Under the pieces are notes generated by a model. That model saw nothing but the letters and a program-made list of their open reading frames with translations. It was not told the DNA's origin and searched no databases. A DNA stretch of 64,000 nucleotides from Balanoglossus misakiensis (taxonomy: Eukaryota; Hemichordata). Position numbers and translations under genes: made by a program. The DNA lies in the NCBI GenBank assembly GCA_040954595.2, contig CM082576.2, forward strand, positions 18,972,001 through 19,036,000, read 5' to 3'. Shown here one piece after another: positions 11,863 to 23,193 of the stretch (the first letter of the stretch is position 1; each line of letters starts with the position of its first letter).

Positions 11863-11888
11863 CCCTTACGAAAAAGTTCTATAGAACT
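11863..11888 (+). repeat. Left terminal inverted repeat of the transposon
   Basis: CCCTTACGAAAAAG followed by TTCTATAGAACT. The first 14 bp are identical to the inverted right end; after a 1-bp gap about 12 more match. It includes the palindrome TTCTATAGAA. Confidence 0.95.
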
Positions 11889-12607
11889 TCTATTGCTTTT
11901 CAATAAAAATTTCTATTAAGAATCAATGGATATTCCATGGAAACTCAATGGAATTTCTATGGAAATTCTATTGACTTCTATGGACTTTTGGCCACTTTTC
12001 AATTAAACTTCTATAGAAGAGATATAGATTTCAATTGATTTTCTATAGAAGAGATATAGATTTCAATTGATATTCTATTGATTTTCTATAGAAGAGTTAT
12101 CGATGTGTATTGATTTTCTATAGAAGAGATATAGATTTCAATTGATTTTCTATTGAACTTCTATAAAAGAGTTATAGATGTGTATTGATTTTCTATAGAA
12201 GAGATATAGATTTCAATTGATATTCTATTGATTTTCTATAGAAGAGTTATCGATGTGTATTGATTTTCTATAGAAGAGATCTAGATTTCAATTGATTTTC
12301 TATTGAACTTCTATAAAAGCGTTATAGATGTGTATTGATTTTCTATAGAAGAGATATAGATTTCAATTGATATTCTATTGATTTTCTATAGAAGAGTTAT
12401 CGATGTGTATTGATTTTCTATAGAAGAGATATAGATTTCAATTGATATTCTATTGATTTTCTATAGAAAAGTTATCGATGTGTATTGATTTTCTATCGAA
12501 GAGATCTAGATTTCCATTGATATGCTATTGATTTTCTATAGAAGAGATATAGATTTCAATTGATTTTCTATTGAACTTCTATAGAAGAGTTATAGATGTG
12601 TATTGAT
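11889..12607 (+). repeat. Left subterminal repeat array
   Basis: About nine imperfect units of roughly 75 bp made of TTTTCTATAGAAGAG, ATATAGATTTCAATTGA, TATTCTATTGA and GTTATCGATGTGTATTGA. TTTCAATTGA is present about eight times. CTATAGAA and CTATTGA palindromic words recur every 15-40 bp. Clustered short motifs next to the termini are typical of CACTA elements, where they bind transposon proteins. Confidence 0.9.
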
Positions 12608-12837
12608 CCTGTATTATCTGGTTACCAAAGACAGAGGGGTGGGATTGGGCAAAAAGATTGATATTTATAAAAAAAAATACTTCACTGAATACTCAGCATA
12701 TTCTTTCAGTCTGTTGTTTAATATTAACACATAAATGTGCTAAATACAGTGTTGCCTCAGTCAAATTAGTTTTCTGCTGGCTTTCAGTGAAATATTTGAG
12801 AAAAAACCAACATACTCATCAAATTAAAACTTAACAT

Positions 12838-12843
12838 TTTATT
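12838..12843 (-). terminator. Poly(A) signal of the BEN gene
   Basis: TTTATT on the plus strand, AATAAA on the coding strand, about 90 nt beyond the BEN stop codon. Confidence 0.6.
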
Positions 12844-12931
12844 GCAATAAATCAATAAAAAAGGTGACATGAAAAATAGAGTTTAAATAAATAAAGATAA
12901 GCAAAACACATAAATGAAACAGTTAACCACA

Positions 12932-15900
12932 CTACTTGTGTTTTGCTTCGGAGTAAATTTTCATTTTAATGTACTGCTCCACCTCAGCAACCTTGCAGTC
13001 AAACTTGCTGCATACAATATCTGTGGGGAAACAGAGAAAAATAATTGCTGAATGAAATTGTACTGAACCAAAGCTCAAACCTTAGAGATGTCTTTGTTTG
13101 CCATACTATATTTTTTTTTTCTAAAACCTAACCGCCAGAAACAAAGAACAAACTAAATGAAAATATATCAAGGTTACGGTAGAGAGAATGGTATATTTGA
13201 TTTGCAGTCCCTTAAACGCTTTTACAACTTTTTAAAGATGGCCTATCTCATTCCACATACAGGTCTCCATTAGCAGACCAAAGCAGATTTTGCAAAAGCA
13301 CTGCAAAATTTGCACCCTATCTACAGCAGGTTACACTATGTTAAAGAGGTATACATCACTGATCACTCCAAATATACAAAATGCCAATATATCTTTGTGT
13401 ATTCCTATGACCTAAAATAGCAAATTAATAATTGGAGATGATAAGTAACTTAATACCTACATACCTTTAATGGCTCTTATTTTGTCGGCATCCAGCGCTG
13501 GTTTGGGTAAAGAACCCTTGACTGAGTTGCACACTCTGCCACTATACGAATGAGTCCTGAGTGTTTCCCTATCAAACACCACTGCCATCAAATCATACGT
13601 CATTTTCTTCGCTGTTGATTCGTCAACGCGGCTCAGCTGCTTGGCAGTTACTATCATCTCATCATTGACCAAAATCTGAAAAAGACCAAAATAATTGGTA
13701 ACACTAGAGGCAGACACAAAATAAATATGATTTCTGTCATAGAAAACCTGATAAAATAGAAAGTACAGTAAAAACTCTATCACAGAGTTCTTACAATACT
13801 TTCTATTTTCTATGAAATCAACAGCTCTAACAATACAACCACATTTTCCATGGAAGTAAAGTTGCAGAGCCATGATCTGTTCTAAACAGAGTTGCAATCA
13901 TCAGGTCTGCAGATAAATAAACAAAAACTTTATGACCAAAATAATTAAATTCTTTGTTTTGCATCCACTCAGATTTTGATAGGTAAGTGCACAAGTTCAG
14001 AAACACAGAAATTTTTAACAGGTAAATTTAATATTTACTCGATAGTTTCCATGTAATACAAGCACCTTAACAAGAATCCCAGCAGAAACTAATTTTTCAC
14101 CCTGTTAAGTTGCACTCAAATGTGACATTCTGCAAGCATGCAGGTGTTCCAATCACATTTCCCAAAGCATGTATACAAAAAATTTGCAGGCAGAAAAGTT
14201 TTTTTCATGAAATCTCGCAAAACATACACATGCAGAACAAAGAATTTTCTTACTTAGGCCATATGGTTGAACCTAAGAAGCAGAAGTATTATTTGAATGA
14301 CTATTACTATATCTATGCAGATTCCTGAAATCACACATTCATGATAAATTGAAATAGATATCAACAGTTACCTCTTCACTGTTCAATGGGGCATCATGTG
14401 TTCCACTGGAGTTATTTGTCTTTGAGACTGCAGGTGCACCAGTCTTTACACCAAATGTTCTTTTTACATCAGCAATTTGTCCAAGCAAGCCAGGTAACTC
14501 TATACCATTTGAAAAGATTAGAAAATAGAGGTATAGGACATATGTTCATTGATTTAACTCCAATAGTTCATAGGAAAAGGAATAAAAAAGAGACAATCCT
14601 GGCAAAAAAATATTGTTAACCAATAAGACAGTGGACCATCATCCATAAACAAAATTATTTTAATTGTGGTGAACTGAGATGTTTACATACTGACCAGCAT
14701 TATCAAACTATTGTCAAGTAACTACAAAACACATAGTTTGAGAAAGCTGGTCACAAATGAAGGCTTTCATTGGTGCTGAAAAAGGTAAGTTACAGCTTGC
14801 CCAGCTTAGTCATCATGTACAAGTGAATAAATTAAATGTTTTTCATTTATAAATTAATTATGGTAACATTTTACTTTGTATTTCAAAACATATATGGAGT
14901 CCTTGATACTTCAATTTCTCGTCAAAAAAATGCTGAAAATGATGTTCTTTTGTGATATTCATGAGTATTTTCAAAAACAATCATTCTGTGGCATATTTTG
15001 GCTGTTGACTTTTGATATTTCTAAAAATAAAACCAAAAGAACACTGACAAAATAATTTGATTCAGCTAAAACCTACTCATTGCATTAAAAATATACAAGA
15101 ACTAAAACAATCCACTGACTTTATTCAATGCGTGTATCAATATTCTTTTACCTTTTAACACTCGAAGAGAATAGCGTAGTGCAGCATTTTCCTCCTTCAA
15201 TTCCCTTATTTCTTGGTGTAGCTTGTCCTCATCATAGCCTTCTGAGCCACTGGACACTGGTGTTGAAGCACGGAATGAACTCTAGAATGCAGAGGAACAT
15301 TAATGAAATAGACTAAAAATCACAGTTGTCAACAATAACAACACAGTTCATACATGGATTTCAACATGCTTGTGATATTTACCCATCAACAGCACTGAAC
15401 TGCAGTCACGTTTTGATGGAAATATTATTAGTTTCAATAATTGCATAACTTTGCTCACATTTTAAAGATACATTTTGCAGGGGTTGCGTTAACCCCATAT
15501 TTTGCTTCCCGAACTTTTCAGGGGGACTCTTACTTTTTACACAGAGGGGTCCCATCTCTCACATAAATACAAAAATTTTAATTTCCTGTCTTTAATTTCA
15601 TGTGACAGGGACTCATTCTGAGCAAACACTAGTGCAATCCCTGTTTCATAATTAAGCCACACAAGCTCACAACACTCTCTTATACGTCAGCATTATTTTA
15701 GCTTTTGTGCAAGTTTGGAAGTAAAAGTATATGCTTCAGGGGCAGAAATTGTAGCGTATGACATTGCCAGTACTTACAGACTTAAGTGACTGGACATCCT
15801 CCTCCATTTTTTTACGAACTTCAGATGTCTTCTTGCTTTCTAACTTTCTCAGCAAATTTAAAGACGAATTCTTTTGGCTGATCTTCTTTTTTTTTATTCA

Positions 15901-16761
15901 AGTTATTTTTTTCCTGAAAAAGAAATGAAATGATTATTGTGAGATACTTCTGAACACTTGGCATGGAGTTTTGAAAATGGGTGTTTATATTGACAACGAG
16001 AAATTAATATCATCTGTACCTAGATAAATCATATTGAATTCTGCATCAGCCACATGGTAGTTAAATATCAACTTACCGGTACATAACCATCATCATCATC
16101 TTCGCTGTCGGTGTAGATTCTCTTTGGTGCCTTTTCACGTTTCCCCCGTCCATATTCTGGAGTCTTAATGTTTGTGTTCACCCCTTTTTTGACATAGACG
16201 TTGGCTAGTCGCAACAGCTCCTGCCTATCATCTGTAAAGATAAACATTATGACCTGGTTGTGAAAAACACACACACACACAACTGAATGAGAAACTTTTG
16301 CTGACGATCAAAAATGCACAACACAAACCACGTAAAAAAATTGTGTCACAAAGTAAAACAAAGGGGTTGCTGGCTTTCCTGGCAACTTGTTTTGTTATGC
16401 AAATAGTATAACAATGAACAGGAAGTAAACAAGCTGTGTTTGGTTCAAGGGAGCCCAAGACCCTGGGATCGAGATAAAGGTAACTTTCTACAATGAACGT
16501 CTTCAACATTGGGAAATGTTTCTACCTGACACGTTTTTTTTGAGTTTTGAAAAAATCCAAACAATTCTTACCGCTAAACTTGATAACTCTTGCTACATAT
16601 CTCGCCGGATCTCTTCCTGCCTTCTTTGATGGCCACTGGACAGCACAATCTTCGTCGAAGTCAAAACTCATAACGTCGTCTTCATCGAGATCTTCTATTA
16701 AATTCGTCTCACCAACTTCAACACTCTTTTCTTCGTAAAAATCAAATAAAGCGTACTTCAT
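12932..16761 (-). CDS. BEN-domain protein carried by the transposon (7 exons, about 345 aa)
   Basis: Exons on the minus strand are 16761-16572, 16231-16077, 15913-15778, 15281-15152, 14499-14372, 13675-13465 and 13020-12932, all with GT/AG borders and matching phases. They total 1038 coding nt once one extra base in the T-run at 15887-15895 is discounted. The N-terminus starts MKYALFDFYEEKSVEV and is acidic. It is followed by a basic, Ser/Asp-rich linker (KAPKRIYTDSEDDDD), a coiled coil (KLHQEIRELKEENAALRYSL) and a C-terminal BEN domain over exons 6-7 (SRVDESTAKKMTYDLMAVVF, KPALDADKIRAIK). BEN domains bind DNA or chromatin proteins in transcriptional repressors such as Drosophila Insensitive and vertebrate BEND proteins. 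The gene lies wholly inside the transposon, head-to-head with the transposase. Role inferred: DNA-binding accessory factor or repressor of the element. The homopolymer frameshift may be a sequencing error or real damage. Confidence 0.85.
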
Positions 16762-17200
16762 GGTGACTAGATCGATGTTCGTAAATAGAGAAATCTTAAG
16801 CGGAGCTGGTAGCGAGTGACGCGTGGTGTGTCTTCGGTGGTTACTGAATCAGCTGTAAAAGGTCAGGAGTTCGCCGACTATTTATTTACCTTGATGCATG
16901 CTGGGTAAGAAATGCGGGCGTTTATGAGAAGAGTCAAAGGTCATGCAGTAGGTCATGTGATTTTAAAATACAGCATTTCTTAGAGCTGAGATGTTATTTG
17001 AAAAAAAAATACGTTAAGATATCATTCACTTTATTTTGAAACGCCAAAATTCACCTTAAAGTAGTACCACAGATCGATCGGAACGTTAAAATTTGTACTT
17101 GAGATGATGCCATATCTATCACCCAGCATGCACCGCAGTCACCGACGCTTGCACAGCTGATTCACTAGATCATCAGATCGCTGTTCGTCGCAGAAGAGAC
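16762..17200. promoter_or_regulatory. Divergent promoter region between BEN and transposase genes
   Basis: The 439 bp between the two start codons is more CpG-rich than the rest of the element. It carries two similar blocks in inverse order, near 16805-16860 (GTGACGCGTGG and GAATCAGCTG) and 17120-17165 (CATGCACCGCAGTCACC and CAGCTGATTCAC). GAATCAGCTG on one side and CAGCTGATTC on the other form a symmetric pair, as expected for a bidirectional promoter that co-regulates both genes. Confidence 0.55.
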
Positions 17201-20200
17201 ATGTCGAGGGTCGTGCGCGGTCCATACAAGTGTTACCTAAATGATACCGAAGTCAGTATTCCAAAGAGAACCTTGTTTAGATGGCGAATTCGCGATAAAC
17301 ATGGTTTAGAGGTAAGTGTAGCTCTTTTTTACCACGGCCTGAAGTATGCGCCCCGCTTGCTGCAGCTGCAGTTCCGTAGCCTGCAACATTCCTCGATGTG
17401 TGTGTGTTACGGAAAGGTGCCCCTTCCGTAACACACACATCGAGGAAAGTTGCTGGCTACGGAACTGCAGCAAGCGCCGGGCGAAAACTGGCATTGTCTG
17501 TCATTTCTCGGTGATTGTTATAATTATAGGGTGTCATAGGTAGTGTATGCATTTTATTTCTGTTCTTTTTGGTTTTATTAAAGTCCAAAAGGCTAGCTTG
17601 TACATCTCCAACTCTTTGTCTAAATATAGCAGCATTTATGCTGCTGCAGTATTTTTTTAATTGAAAAATAATTTAGTACTACGAATATTGAGGGAAAAAA
17701 ACAAAAAAAAACAGGTCATTACTGACACCAGCCTACTTTTCTTTATAAGAACTATTAAAGCATTAGCACTTTCCTCTGAGATTTAGAATCAAATGATGTA
17801 ATATGCATTATGTAGTCCCGCTATACTGAAATACATATCTTAACCACATTCTATTCATATCTTTCAGACTGATGATATCGCCATCGACACTGACAGTTGT
17901 TCTGTAAATAGTGACTACCAATCTGAAAGTGGCAATGATGAATATTTATATGATGGTAACGCCTCTCATGACAGTTATCGAAGTGGACTAACTTTCTCTC
18001 ACAGAGATACAGACATTGATGAATACAGCACTACAGAACCAGACACAGATGACTATTTATCAGCCGACGAAACATCAGATGATCAGACATCATTCATCAT
18101 AGATGACCAAGTACCAGCTCAGGAAACGTCACATGTCAACTTACTGAGTGACGGAAGTGGAGAGATTGAAGAAAGTGAAGAAATTATACACACACGCATA
18201 TCAAACAAAAACACTAATGGGACGGGCACAGGAGAAAGTGGTGATGAATTGGTAGGTTCTGCTTTTGACTTTAAAAATTTTATGGTTGCCAATTTGAATT
18301 TTGTGTGGTAACTTACCTTAATCACTTATGATCTATGACTTTTTACATTATTTTGATGATTTACTTTCAAAGTAAGTGTACTTACTGAAGGGTGTGCATT
18401 TACAACTTGAAAAAGTGGACATGGTGCAATATACACATTGATTCCTTGACAGAAACATGACAGTGATACACACCAAAATGTCTCTATTCTTTTAGCAATG
18501 TGACCAACTTTTGATCATCGGAAATTTAAAAATTGTTTATTTGTTTAGCTATTACAACATCGTTTAGTATTCCACTAATCAATCTGTTTTATATGTTAAT
18601 GCAACTTAATACACATCGTTATTATAAAATACAAGTATGAAAGCTAGTGTCTCTATGGTTGTGAATGCATTTATTTTAATTCTCAAGGAGGCCTATTATT
18701 TAGAGCATGACCCCTGTTTTCAAAATCTGGTGATCAATGCATAAGAGATCAGAGTCTGTTTTCACAAGGTCAAATCAAGGTTAAATGTGTCAGTCCTGTG
18801 AGTGTGACCATTGCATTGTTCATGTTATTTCTGGTTGTCCTATTTTTCTAAATGTACTACTATTTTTCTAATTCTCAGGGAGCTGAAGAAGGAACTGGAG
18901 AGATGAATGTCACAACAGAACAGCTTTGTCTACTTCTCCAGGCTTTTGTCCTCAGACACCGACTTACGAAAGATGCTCTCAAAGACTTGTTGCACGTCAT
19001 TAACCTGATAGCACCAGAAACTGTACCAGCAACACCATACTTTTTTAAGAACTGTTTTGCTGAGACAGCTGTGTCGTGTAAGAAGCACTTCTATTGCTGT
19101 AGTTGTATGGCATATCTTGGTGCCGAGGGCGAAATTCAAACTGACACCACTTGTGGTAGCTGTAATGAGCCTTTCAGTGAGCAAATATCTGTAGCAAATA
19201 ACAATTTTTTCATTGTAATGCCAATCAAGGACCAACTTGTAGATTTATTAGAAAATCAGAATATTAATAGTGAATTGTCAGTTTCAACTTTATTGGATGG
19301 CTCCATTTATCAAGATCTCCTTGAAAATGGTATCATAAGAGATAATGACTTAACCCTTCTCTGGAATTGTGATGGGGTCCCTGCCTTTAAGTCCTCTGGT
19401 TTCTCAATATGGCCCATTCAGTGTGTAGTGACAGAACTGACTCCAAAATGTCAAAAACAAAATATTCTCATGCCTGGCCTATGGTTTGGTCAATCCAAAC
19501 CACAGATGGATTGTTTTTTGGCACCATTTGGTGAAGAATGTGTGAAATTGGGTAATGATGGTTTTACCTGGAGAAATCAAAGTTCTGGTGAGATAATCAC
19601 AACATGTGTCCATGTGTTATTGTGTTCTTCTGATTCAGCTGCCAGGCCTTTGATGCGCAATTGCAAACAGTATAATTGGCAGTATGGATGTGACTGGTGC
19701 CTGCACCCAGGGGAATACATAGCAAAGGGCAATGGTCATGCACGTATATATAGTGTACAGGATCTTCCTCATCCTGAGTTGAGGAATAACGATCAGTATG
19801 AGGATTGTTGTAGGCAGGCGGTTGAAAGAGACCGACCAATATTGGGTGTGAAGGGACCCAGTGTGTGTATGTTGCTTCCCAATTTCGACATTGTGAAAGG
19901 GTTTGTTCCTGATTATTTGCATTGTGTTTTATTAGGGGTTGTCAGGCAAATCACCTCACTTTGGCTTGACAGTGAAAACAAGCAGAAACCCTGGTACTTA
20001 GCCCCTGCTAAACAACGTGTAATTAATTCCCGTTTGGTGCAGCAGTTTCCTCCAAATGAAATAACCAGGACACCACGATCGTTAGATTACAGAAAGTATT
20101 GGAAAGGTTCGGAGTGGAGGGCATTTCTCCTTTTCTATTCTTTAATTGTTCTGAGAGGTGTGTTACCTGCAGTTTTTTCTGAACCATTGGTTTTTGCTGG

Positions 20201-21095
20201 TTTTTGGAATCCACACGTTACTTCAGGAAAAAGTAACAGCCCGCTCTGTTGATCTGGCAGAGCAGGCAATCAGAAAGTTTGTGACTCAAACTGAATGCCT
20301 TTATGGGAAAGAAGTGATGTCATTTAATATGCACATTCTACTGCATTTGTCTAGTAGTGTTAGGGAATGGGCACCTCTCTGGGCTACATCTTCCTTTGTG
20401 TTTGAAAGTCACAATGGTGTAATCATGAAGCTATTTCAGGGTACTCAAAGTGTGCCTTCACAGATATCAAACACATTCTGTCTGTGGAGAGATTTATCAA
20501 GAAGATCCACAATTATACCACAGGATAGTGATCTGAGGCCACTATTTGACAAATTGTCTAGAGGAATTGTGCATTTAAAGAGGGACTTTCATAGCTGCTC
20601 AGGGGTTGTGGCCATGGGAGCTGCTGACAAACGGATATAAGATTGACAGACAGGTCAGCTGTAGAGGAGGCTGTGGGCCACCCTATCTTGAATGTGAACG
20701 CCAAATATTACAAGAGATTCACTATATCAGGTGCTGTGTTCACAACAAGTAGCTACACTAGGGCAGCAAAGAGAACGAACCATTATTTTCAGGGACAAGA
20801 TGAGCAATTGTATGTAATAAGAAACCTTGTAATTCTTAGGCTAGGTTGCATATGCCAAGGTGATTGTCACTGTAATGAAAGATCATTCCTGATAGCCAGT
20901 AGGTGTTTAAGTGGGAGGTCAATGTTTGTTGACAATGAAATTGGCATACAGTGTACACATGTAAAACCACTGCGTGAGATTTCACATGAAAGAATTGCTG
21001 TGCGACCGTCGTTTTTGAGACGTAAATGTGTAGTTCTTGGAATGGGTGAGTCAATTTACCTCTCACCACTCCCCAACCCTTTTGAAAGGGACTGA
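17201..21095 (+). CDS. EnSpm/CACTA-type transposase (3 exons, two frameshifts)
   Basis: Exon 1, 17201-17311 (starts MSRVVRGPYKCYLND); exon 2, 17868-18251 (very acidic, Asp/Ser-rich, 128 codons); exon 3, 18879-21095. All join in phase 0 at good GT/AG sites. Exon 3 holds a cysteine cluster (CKKHFYCCSCMAYL, then TTCGSCNEPF), the core CDGVPAFKSSGFSIWPI, GLWFGQSKPQMDCFLAPF, a second zinc-type cluster (YGCDWCLHPGE), then PDYLHCVLLGVVRQ, MSFNMHILLHLSSSV and FVFESHNGVIMKLFQGTQ. This order of motifs is that of animal EnSpm (Transposase_21-related) enzymes; the Asp of CDGVP is probably the first catalytic residue. The frame breaks twice within exon 3: near 20172-20177 in a run of six T, and near 20620-20635. 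Otherwise about 900 residues are continuous. As it stands the copy would be inactive unless those are sequence errors. Confidence 0.88.
17349..17482. repeat. Long hairpin in transposase intron 1
   Basis: The arm GCTTGCTGCAG, TTCCGTAGCC, CTCGATGTGTGTG and TTACGGAA returns in reverse complement after a short loop (AGGTGCCCC). It makes a roughly 60-bp stem with few mismatches, 38 bp after the exon 1 donor. It may be a small foldback insertion or a structured intron element. Confidence 0.85.
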
Positions 21096-21231
21096 TAAGG
21101 GCTGCAAAAAAAGTCTGTAGGTAGCAAACACTTACCCCAGTACTGTAGTTGAGAGTCCGTTTCTTCTGATTTGTATTTATATACAGATTTGTATATGTAC
21201 CAGTGTTTTGCAGATATCATTTTGAAATTGT

Positions 21232-21237
21232 AATAAA
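21232..21237 (+). terminator. Poly(A) signal of the transposase gene
   Basis: AATAAA 137 nt after the transposase stop codon, in an AT-rich 3' region just before the right subterminal array. Confidence 0.6.
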
Positions 21238-21420
21238 TGAATTATTTACAGAGACATATTTGTCAAGTATTCATTCACAATATAAAATAGAATGATTAAG
21301 AATGAATAGCTGTGTGTTTGAGCTGAATGTATACTGGTATCTGTTTGCTCGGGGTGAACTGGTTACTTTCCATGGCCAAACGATACAATCTTCGCCTAAA
21401 TCAAAATCCTTAGCGTCCGG

Positions 21421-22740
21421 TCATGGTTGGCAATATTTTTCAATAGAAAATCTATTGACGGCAATAGAATTCAATAGAGACAGTGGATTTTTGTTAAAAT
21501 ACACTGTTCACATTGAAATGTATGTAGTTGGGGCAAACCTGACAAACTCTTTGTCATTTTGTAATGATTATGTGCACACATTTGCTAAAAACTAGGGGAA
21601 AATGTTTCTTTCACCTATTTCATGGTTGGCAATATTTTTCAATAGAAAATCTATTGACAGCAATAAAATTCAATAGAGTCAGTGGATTTTTGTTAAAATA
21701 CACTGTTCACAGTGAAATATATGTAGTTGGGCCAAACCTGACAAATTCATTTGTCGTTTTGTGTTGATTATGTGCACACATTTGCTAAAAACTAGGGGAA
21801 AATGTTTCTTTCACCTATTTCATAGTTGGCAATATTTTTCAATAGAAAATCTATTGACGGCAATAGAATTCAATAGAGACAGTGGATTTTTGTTAAAATA
21901 CACTGTTCACAGTGAAATGTATGTAGTTGGGGCAAACCTGACAAATTCCTTTGTCATTTTGTGATGATTATGTGCACACATTTGCTAAAAACTAGGGAAA
22001 AATATTTCTTTCAACCATTTCAAGGTTGACAATATTTTTCAATAGAAAATCTATTGACGGCAATAGAATTCAATAGAGTCAGTGGATTTTTGTTAAAATA
22101 CACTGTTCACAGTGAAATATATGTAGTTGGGCCAAACCTGACAAATTCATTTGTCGTTTTGTGTTGATTATGTGCACACATTTGCTAAAAACTAGGGGAA
22201 AATGTTTCTTTCACCTATTTCATGGTTGGCAATATTTTTCAATAGAAAATCTATTGACGGCAATAGAATTCAATAGAGACAGTGGATTTTTGTTAAAATA
22301 CACTGTTCACAGTGAAATGTATGTAGTTGGGGCAAACCTGACAAATTCCTTTGTCGTTTTGTGTTGATTATGTGCACACATTTGCTAAAAACTAGGGGAA
22401 AATGTTTCTTTCACCTATTTCATGGTTGGCAATATTTTTCAATAGAAAATCTATTGACATCAATAGAATTCAATAGAGTCTGTGGATTTCTGTTAAAATA
22501 TACTTTGTTCACAGTGAAATATGTGTAATGGGGGCAAATCTTACAAATTGCTTTGTCATTGTATGATAATCATGTTAAAACCTATTAAAAATCATTTTTC
22601 ACTTATTTCATGCTAGGTAATATTTTCAATAGAAAATCTATTGACGGCTAGTTTAATGGAAATCATCTGTATAATTCTATAGAAAATAATATTCTATTGA
22701 TTTTCTATTGAATTCTACACGTTTCTATAGAGGTCTATAG
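21421..22740 (+). repeat. Right subterminal repeat array, 200-bp units
   Basis: Six units at an almost exact 200-bp spacing (starting about 21422, 21622, 21822, 22022, 22222, 22422) and a degenerate seventh at about 22612. Each starts GGTTGGCAATATTTTTCAAT and carries the inverted repeat TCAATAGA-AAA-TCTATTGA, then AATTCAATAGAG. The last 90 bp before the terminus are packed with CTATAGA words. Short open frames of about 67 aa per unit are by-products of the repeat. Confidence 0.93.
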
Positions 22741-22741
22741 A

Positions 22742-22767
22742 GTTCTATAGAACCTTTTTCGTAAGGG
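22742..22767 (-). repeat. Right terminal inverted repeat of the transposon
   Basis: GTTCTATAGAACC then TTTTTCGTAAGGG, the inverse of the left end with one extra C/G pair, followed by the TT target duplication at 22768-22769. Confidence 0.95.
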
Positions 22768-23039
22768 TTGAAATGTGTTTTACATCTAAATGCATCGTTT
22801 TGGGAACATTTTCTAGTATGTATGTGATTATTAAATTGAACTTGTATATTTGCTGGGGCAACTAAATTTTCAGTAAAGATAAGGAATGCCCAATGTTCGG
22901 ATTGTCTTCAAAAAGATGACAACAACTCAAGTCTCAAAAACTCTTTTGTTTTTAAGTTTGAATTGTAGTTGTCACATCATTAACGACTTCACATGTGAAT
23001 GCCAAATTTCGATTCTTAGCAAATGTTGTATTTTCACAG

Positions 23040-23193
23040 AGAGGAGTCCATTTCTCAATCATATCACCCCGCAAACTGCCTGAACTCCAAAAACTTAACT
23101 TCAAAGCATATGGTGAAGTACAGATGGTACCAATGAAGGATTATGCGGCTGATCCACACCACATGATACTTCTCAAAGGTTATCAACTTGCAG
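23040..23193 (+). CDS. MED25 exon 3, unit A (open)
   Basis: A 154-nt exon, acceptor TTTTCACAG and donor GTAGGT, encoding RGVHFSIISPRKLPELQKL then DPHHMILLKGYQLAG. This is the conserved end of the MED25 vWA domain (vertebrate RGIHFSIVSPRKLPALR and DPRHMVLVRG). It enters in phase 0 and leaves in phase 1. It is fully open here, unlike its unit B twin. Confidence 0.88.

Larger units (their letters stand above)
11863..22767 (+). mobile_element. Complete 10.9-kb CACTA/EnSpm-like transposon encoding transposase and BEN protein
   Basis: Both ends are exact. The left end starts CCCTTACGAAAAAG then TTCTATAGAAC; the right end is the inverted form, with one extra G. TT flanks both sides (11861-11862 and 22768-22769). 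The paralogous intron in unit B shows the unoccupied site GATTGATTGACATGTG with a single TT (26987-26988), so ends and 2-bp target duplication are directly supported. Inside are a left subterminal array, a minus-strand BEN gene, a divergent promoter region, a plus-strand transposase gene and a right subterminal array. The transposase type is that of animal EnSpm (CMC superfamily). The termini are not the classic CACTA, which is worth noting. The copy looks young: both genes retain splice sites and poly(A) signals, and the breaks are few and mostly in homopolymers. Confidence 0.93.

Noticed and set aside
21302-22367. Four or five related 67-97-aa plus-strand frames
   Set aside because: One per 200-bp subterminal unit; they end at variable stops and track the repeat period, so they are not genes.
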